DNA from: Polydactylus sextarius
Taxonomy: Eukaryota; Chordata; Actinopteri; Polynemidae
Length of the DNA: 64,000 nt
Reading direction: 5' to 3'
Assembly (NCBI GenBank): GCA_016801845.1
Contig: CM028918.1
Location: forward strand, 15,359,001-15,423,000
Under the pieces are notes generated by a model that saw only the letters and a program-made list of their open reading frames with translations, did no database searches and was not told where the DNA came from. This document shows, in pieces, positions 53,201 through 61,500 of the stretch; within the stretch, counting starts at the first letter, position 1; the number at the start of each line of letters is the position of its first letter. Both the position numbers and the translations under genes were made by a program.

Positions 53201-55525
53201 CAGTGATGTGTGTGAGTCTCACTCACTGTTCCTTTTTTCCGTTACGTTTCTCTAAACCTCATCAGAAGTGTAGTAGTTCCTCACCAGCAGTGAGTTGTGA
53301 AAAGTTTGCACTGATACTTCACATGACTCGTGACCCCTGACACTATTATTTCAGTCTTAAGCATTTGGAGGTTTCTTTTCTTTTTTCATTTTCTTTCATT
53401 TGCTCAAAAGCTAATAAAAACCAGGAATTGAAACCGCTCTGTGTAAATGATAAAATAGCTGAAATCATCCTTTCAAATCTTTTATTTATATTTCTGGTTT
53501 CAATGATCTAAAATACAACATTTTCACACCTTCCCTTAAAATGCACATATGAATCAATTTCTTCTGTTGTTCTAAAATGGACAGATTTTATATTTTACAC
53601 ATAGAACGGAAAACATGATTCAGGTGGTTTTTGTGTGTTTTTTGTTTTTTTGTAGTTTTCTTTCCATCTCACACACTGTTAATGTGGAATGTGTCAGGAA
53701 TTAATCCAATTTAAAAAAAAAAAAAAATGATTAAGATATAAAAAAAAAAACCTGCACACGAGTCAAGGTTTGTAAGTGTTTTTTTTTTTTTAAAAAAACA
53801 AACAAACAAAGAAACAGGATCCACTATCAAACTTCTCATTATCTAACCACTCGCTCAGCTACAAGATCGCAGGACATTTCATATTTTTTTATCCGAGTCG
53901 CTGGTGCATTGGCCTTGATAAAAATCGTGTGATGTAGTTTCCTGCATTGCAGATTCACTGAAGCCGCTGATCTCCAGTCGTTCTGATAAGAGCTGGCCTC
54001 GTGGATTGTAGGAAGTGTATTCACAGGCTGCAGAGCTGCGCTGACTGAATGAACCCTTTCACCTACTTCTTGTTTATTTCTATGTTGATTTTTAAGTTCT
54101 GTTATTTTGCATCTCAGATATGATTGACATGTTTCCAAGCTTTGTGTAGCTTTCATTTTTGTAGTTTTGACAGGTCGTGACAAGTGTTTTCTGCTCGTTC
54201 TCATCTCATAGAGATAATAAAAAAATATTTATAACTCCAGTGTTTTATGTAAATTTGATTAGATTTAATAAGGTGATGAAATCCGTAATTGACATTTTCT
54301 TTTCTTTGTTCTTTTTTCTCTCTTTTCATACTGTGAATTCTCACGTTTGGCTGTTTTGTTTTGTTTTTTTTTTTTGTTTTTTTTCCAAATGCAGTATTTT
54401 TTTTTCCTTCGTTTATTTCTCCTCGTCTTTGGTTTATTTTCTTTGTCAGATAAACACACACTCACTGTTTGTGTCCTTTTTTTTCCCTTCAGACCTGCAG
54501 AGTTGCCTGATTTGTATTGCCTGTCGGATACCTCGCACCCAGCCTGTCAGCAGCGAGTCCTTCATCACGAAGCAGGATCCCACAGGTAACACACACATGC
54601 AGCCACGATGTGATACTAAACATACATGTATATCCATAACCAGCCAATACATGTATGTAAAATACGTTTCCTTGTGTGTACAAACACATATGATGTGGAC
54701 CACAAAGGTTAAGTCAGAGAAATGGATCATTATGACGAACATGTCGAGATATGTGAAGGAAACAATGACTTAAGAAGAAGGTGGCAGGATATACAATGAC
54801 TTGTATTTGACTGTATAAAAATTGGACTGAAAAACAAAACAAAAACAGCAGAATTAAAGAGCATTTCAGGAAACGTTATGACTCACACAAAAACTAACAA
54901 CCAGATTTTTCATGAGGGTCACCCACTGTTGAACCCTGAATGTGTAGACGCTACTGCAGATGTTGAAATCATCTTATACGCGTGTGTGTGTGTGTGGTGC
55001 TGTTCTTCAGGGAAGATCATCTCCATAGAAACTAGTGCTTTGCGAGCAACAGGCCGGCCTGGCTGGGAGGACCTGGTCAGGAAGTGCATCTACGCTTTCT
55101 TTCAGCCGCAGGGTAAAGAACCCTCCCACGCCAAGAAGCTGCTGCATGAGGGTGAGTAGCCACAATTGATTGTTCGAGCTTCACCCTCAGACACACTCTC
55201 TCTGCCAGCTTTGCTATGGTTACCAGAGTTTTTACCACTTCTTCAGCATCATTATAACAACTCCAGACTGTTAAATTTCAATAACTTTTCATATTTGCAG
55301 CTCATGTGTTTGTACAAGCTGAATATTCAGATTTATGTGATGGAGTGAACTGAAAAGATTGTAGAAGAAGCAAAGCAGTGGGGACAAACATATGAACATT
55401 TACTTTGTTATTGACGTTTTCACTAATCCATTAAATAATTATAAAGTCTATAAAGCATTAGAAAATAGTCAAATGTGCCTAGTATCATTTCCTAGAGTCC
55501 TAACTGATTTTGTGATTTCTTGTTT

Positions 55526-55589
<64 letters not shown>

Positions 55590-58500
55590 GGCAGAACCCA
55601 GATATTTAATTTGCCATTATTCAAGAAAAAAGAAAAGCAGAGTTGGAGAGTCTTGTGCTGTTTATTTCTCTAAGGAAATGGCTTGAAAAATGAAAATATT
55701 TGTCGATTTTTATAATTTTTTTTTTGTGAACGTGACTTCAGTCCATATGTTGTTTCATTTGATCTTAATTCAGTTTCAGACCTCAGCCAAACGTAATCAA
55801 TAGGATGGAGCTCAGGTTGAACAAATGACATTAAATTGTCTTTCACAAATTACCTTGATAATACCAAGCGTTTAATTAAAGCCTCAGCAGCAGTCACAGC
55901 TCTTAAAAAGTCGTGATATAGCTGAGGGAACAGAAAAACAAACGTGAAATGAGAATAAAATCTAACCACTGTGTTTGTCTCCTAACAGTGATGACCCACG
56001 GCAGCGCTATCAGCCCCCTCTACCATTTCACATTAAGTGATGGCACCCCGCTCAGCGCTCAGACCCGCTGCAAGTTCTGCTGCCCCCCCAACCCTGACGT
56101 ACAGCCCTTCATTATGGGCATTCACACTATTGACAGGTACAGTGATGGTTACATGACCATTTAAACATACATGGGGTTCATTTTTCACCTTTTGAGTGTG
56201 TGTAGCTGTGATGTTACATGTTCTCCTCAGGTTACAGTTTTCTTTTCTTCTACCTCTTTTCTCCCAGGGAACACAACACTGCTAGCTCTCAGGAAAACAC
56301 TAACCCCAGCCTTCCACCAACCCTAAGCAGCCTTGCTCCCTCCCGCTCCCCCACCCTCGCCCCTGGCAGCAACTCAACCCAAGGTTCGGGCCTCCCCAGC
56401 TCGGGCCTTCACCCCAACAACAGCAACGCCTCTTCCCATGGACATAACCCAGCCACACCCACAGGCTACCTGACGCCCAGTCGGACGTGTCCCCAGCAGG
56501 TTAACAGTCCTTCTCCTTTGAGCAGCCCACTCACAGCCACCCCTACCTCTTTTATGTCACCCAGGATGCCACGGGCCAGCCCTGGAGTTGGGGGAAGTCC
56601 TTGTGTACCGGGGAACCCCTTCTCTCCCTCCACACCAGGCCTCCATTCCCCAGCCGGGGCTTTGAGCAGCGGAGGCAGCCTCAACCGGCAGCAGTCTGGT
56701 GGTGACAGTGCTGCCAGCAGTGGGTCAACAGGGTCCTTCTCCCTGTCCTCTCCTGTCCTACAAAGACAAACCAGTACACCCACTGGCTCCTCTACTCGGC
56801 CTCCATCGGTAAAACCCCTAGAAGGAGGAGAAGGAGGGGGAGAGGACTCTGTTAAAGCCCCCCTTCCTTCTGCCTCACATCTGGGTACACCCAGACTCAA
56901 TCAGCTCCTGGACAGCAACGGGACAGCAGCTGAATCCAACAACAGCCTCCATGGCACCTCGTCACCTCATCCTCCAAACCCCCCTCCCGCCCCTCAGTGC
57001 CCCGCCTCTCACAGTACTCTAACGGAACGACACAAGATCCTCCACCGGCTGCTCCAGGACAGTAGTCCCAACGATTCCTCCTCCGCTGTCGAGGACGGAG
57101 GAAACAAAAACGAAGTCGAGATCAAGAAGGAGCCGCCACCCAGTCCAGCACTTACTACGGCTGCTCCCAAGTCCGGCTCCAAAGAGCCACAGGACCACCA
57201 GTTACTCCGCTTTCTCCTGGACACAGATGAGAAGGTGACTGTTAAATTGTCAGTGTTTGATATATTTAAAAAAAAGAATTGTTTAAAACCTGTTGAGTAC
57301 ATACATTTCCATGAATTGATTATTAGATTAATGTCAGTGGGGCGGCTGTGTCTCAGGATATCACTGATTGGAAGGTCAGTTGGTGGGTGGTTCGTCTGCC
57401 CCAGTCCACATGCTAAAGTGCCCTTTGGCAAGACACTGAGCCCCAAGTTTACCCCTAGATGGCTCTTTAATAGCATAAAAGCACAATGTATGTACAGAGG
57501 TGCTGTGTGAATAAGTGAAAAGTAAAAACTGCAGTGTAAAGCTCTTTGAGTGTTCAACAGCCTAGAAAAGCTCTAGAGGTCTAGTCCATTTACTATTTAC
57601 AAAAAAAATAATTCATTATTAAATTCCTTAAAAATTTATAATTACTTAGATTTGATAAAATCTATATAGTTTAATTCTTGAGTTTTTTAATGCTGTAAAA
57701 TGCTAACTGATAATTTAATTTTAATGTGTTTTCGCAGGACTTGGGGGACCTGCCTCCTCCATCTGCTCTCAGTCTGCAGACAGTTAGGGTAAAGGTGGAG
57801 AAGAGAGCCAGTGTGGATGTAACGTCCTGCACAGGCTCCACCGCTGCAGCAGGAGGAGGTGCACCCAAACCTGCAGGAGTCTCCAGCAGCTCGGCCGGCG
57901 TCAGCCCCAAATCGAGTCCTATCGAAAACCGCAGAGACAGCCGCAAGGACAGCAGAGACTCAACGGTATAGTTGTCGTCAATATTACAACGCTGCTTCTA
58001 GCTTCTAAAAATCACGGTGGAGAGCTCAGACATGTTCCCTGTCACACGCTTGTTACTACCAGCAGCCGGATGGTAGGATTTTAACTGCAATAAATAACTA
58101 ATATATCCCTCTATCAGTCACTTATTTTTATGTGATTCTAATAAAAACTAACTAAGAACCTCTGATGTCCCAGCAGAATATTGTTACAGTTGCCAGAGTT
58201 TAATAAAAAAAATTCTGAAATAGCTCAACTAATTTTCAGACATAGATGAGGTGAAAATGAAAAACATATGTCTGCATATGTTTTTCATTTTCACTACCGA
58301 TCTTTATTGCATTTAGTGTCACTATAACCAACAATCTACCAGCTTTATAGGCCAACAGACGAGTCACGTCTCTCACTGACTGGTTTCGCAGCTGGTTTTT
58401 TAGACTCTAACCTGGTTCAGTCAGTCGTAACTGTAATGACCCAGTAATCACAACGTGTCCGCCGCTGAACCAGGACACATGTTATCAATCATGCATGCAT

Positions 58501-61500
58501 GCCACTGCTGGTTTCGTATTTATATAAGCACAGTTTCAGGAAGACTAATTCATAGTTAAAGTTTGATCGTCTACAGAGCTGCGTTGGTGTGTCGGCAGTC
58601 GTCTATATTTTCTCGGACTTTGTCTCCACTGTAAGCTCAACTACCACCTGCAGCGTTTGAAGCTCACTGGCCTTTGACCTTTTGTCTCTCTCCATCTCTC
58701 TTTCACTGATCCTCTGCCCCCTTCCCTTCCTCTCTCACCTGTCACTCTTTTAATTCTTCACTCTTTCATGACATTGCACCACTCATCCACCGATCCTTTC
58801 TGTTTACTCTTCCTCATGTCAATGTTTTTGTTTTTGTTTCTGCTTTTTGCTTTCTTGTTTCCCGCTCTCAGATGTCTGGTGGCCCTGTTGACATGGACCC
58901 TCTCACCCAGCTGCTGCCTGGCCTGAGAGGCCCAAGTGGGGCCAAGCAGGGCAGCGACGATTCAACAACCCCTGGAGGAGGCCCACAACTCCATTCTCCA
59001 GCTCCCCAGGCCCAGCCCCCAGCTCAGCTCCAGTCCCCCGTGCCTCAGCTCCAGTCCCCCTTGTCCCAACCGCAGTCTCTTCCTCAGTTGCAGTCACCGT
59101 CACCCCAGCTCCACTCCCCTTCCCCCCAGCTCAAACTGCAGTCTCCCACCCAGCTCCAGCCCGGTGAGGCCAGCACTCCCCGCAACGTAAATGTGAAGAG
59201 AGAGCCTCCCGGCACTCCTAACAGAGGTACAGTTTCAGCTCAGAATGGAGAGGGAGGGGGTCATGTAGAGAAGGAAACATTTTGGCTTGACAACAAAGTA
59301 GCTGTGTGGACACTGTACACAGAACAAATTAAATGAAGTTATTCGGTTAAAATTATTTTATTGATTTTTTTTTTTTTTTAAAAAGTAGCCTAAATAAAAA
59401 ATACATTATTATTATCATTATTATTATTATTGTCATCATAGTAGGAGGAGTAGTAGTAGTAATAGTACTAGTTCAATCCAGAGCTCTCTGTTTAATCATT
59501 CATTTATTTACCTCGACATTGCCTGTCTTTATGCCCCCTAGTGGCCATTTATGGACATGGCACTGCCAATAAAACACATATAGAAGTAGGATATTATCAT
59601 TTTCAGTTTCAATATTACATTCTCTTCATTTTTCCATATCTACCATGTTCCTGTGTTTGTTCCTCAGGGCTCAGCGATGGCGGACCACCATCCGGTTGCA
59701 GCCTGCAGAGCCAGTCATCGTTCGACTTCTGCAGCCCCCCCACTCCAAGCCAGACACAGGCCCAGGGACAGGGAGACCCATTCCAGACCTCTAAAGACAG
59801 CAGCCCCTTTCCAGAGGCAGAAGTTGCCAACCTATTCAGTTCAAGCACTGGTACACAACAAAACATAACTGAGTCCACAGTTTGTATTTTAGTCACAGTT
59901 TGTTGTTGAAAATATAGAAAATGCCTGGAAGTTGATCAGATGATCAGATGACATCTGTGGGAACGCTGTCTGGTCACAGTGGAATACAGTTTTATAAAAG
60001 GCTGAGAAGGGCTGTAGATCTTTAAAGAGAAACTTGACACTAAATCTTATTGGAGCAGTAAAGCATTGTTGTGTTGACCTCTGTCAGCTGACGGTTTCAA
60101 CCCTTTCACATGTCTACGTATACCATGCTGCTGGGTGTGTTCACACTGTATTCTGTTATATCACGGGTGGATAGTTAAGTCTGTGTTGCTGTGTATTTCT
60201 CATGTTTTCTGTGTTATTAATTCCAGCAAAGTGTATTACTTTCTTTAAAAGTGTTCAATTATTTTGCAGGCTTAACCAAGATGGACATGGGAGACGCCCA
60301 GTTCCAGTCTCTGCCTCTGCCTGACACCTTGTCTTTTGAGGGTCTTGGAACACCTTTACAGGCACCGTTGCCATCACCACAAGAGTAAATATAAACAATA
60401 ATCTTCTCTAGATGTCATGTTTCCGGTGTGGGATTGTGGGAAAATGTTAGTGTCTGCTCCTGTGTAGTTGGCGTGTTAACATCACCGTGGCACTGACTGT
60501 GTCTGTGTGTGTGAGTAGGCAGTGTGTGCCCTGTACGCTGGACGAAGTGCTGGGTCCGCCGTCCACACCTGAAGGCCGAAACGACGAGAAAGCTCTGTTG
60601 GAGCAGCTCGTCTCCTTCCTCAGTGGGACTGATGAGAGTGAACTAGCTGAGCTGGACAAAGCCCTGGGTATCGATAAGCTGGTACAGGTGAGAGTGAGAT
60701 AGAAAGTTCTACATGTTTATAACTTGTGTGAATCATCACTGAAGTTATAATTGTTTTACTACAATTAAAAACAACAAACAAACCAGTTGACAGGCTCTGA
60801 TCTGATTTTTGAGCCACCAAACTGGATTTGACCCAAAAAAATAAACCTTTTAATAACCTTTTAGTTCTGAAACAGGACATGTTTTCATTTTGCAACTAAA
60901 TACTCAAAGTTCCTCCAGCTGTTCTGTTCTAACTGCAGCATTTCTTATTAAATGTTAGCTTCAGAATGTATATATTAAATATATATATTGAAAATATGGT
61001 CATATCATTTGGAAATCAAAAATGTAAAAGAATCAACAAGATTCTAACTTGTGACATCAAAACCTTAACTAGAACAGGCCACAAGACAAATGTTCAGAAA
61101 TCACAACTTGGGAAAATAAACATAGACTGTTGATACCAAACATTAATATGTTTTTGTCTTATTTACATCTGTCTCCTCTCAGGGTGGCTGCTTTGACCCT
61201 TTGCCTCAAACCTTCCCGTCGCAGCAACCCACTGCCACCCCAGTTTCCATGGACCCTAAACTCCCCACCTACTCTTCCCAATTCACACCAGCTCCTCAAG
61301 CTCAGTTTCCTCCAGAGCTGGCCACGGTGGGGCCGCAGGGTCTGGGGTTCGGAGCTCCGCGGGGGGCATTCCCCGGCGGGGCGGGCATGGGCCTTAGGCC
61401 GGGCATGACGCGACCGCAGGGCATGGGCGCTCAGCTCAGGCTGCCGCCAAATCAGCTGCGTCTACAGCTGCAGCAGAGACTGCAGGGCCCGCAGCAGGTG

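Larger units (their letters stand above)
47248..55988. other. ncoa1 introns 1-7 (between listed exons)
   Basis: Apart from the listed exons, AT-rich intron. CA/GT-rich patches lie at 48180-48225, 48379-48411 and 48607-48665, T-rich and A-rich runs at about 53700-53800 and 54360-54420, and the GT repeat at 55527-55588. A second X-box-like half (TTTGCTATGGTTACC) is at about 55211. Confidence 0.6.

Noticed and set aside
54177..54773. 198-codon open frame around ncoa1 exon 6
   Set aside because: Only 54493-54585 is coding, and it is read in this span as part of ncoa1. The rest is T-rich intron that stays open because of Phe codons.
56466..57557. Long minus-strand frames opposite ncoa1 exon 9
   Set aside because: They mirror the Ser/Pro-rich plus-strand coding sequence and have no family match or splice support.
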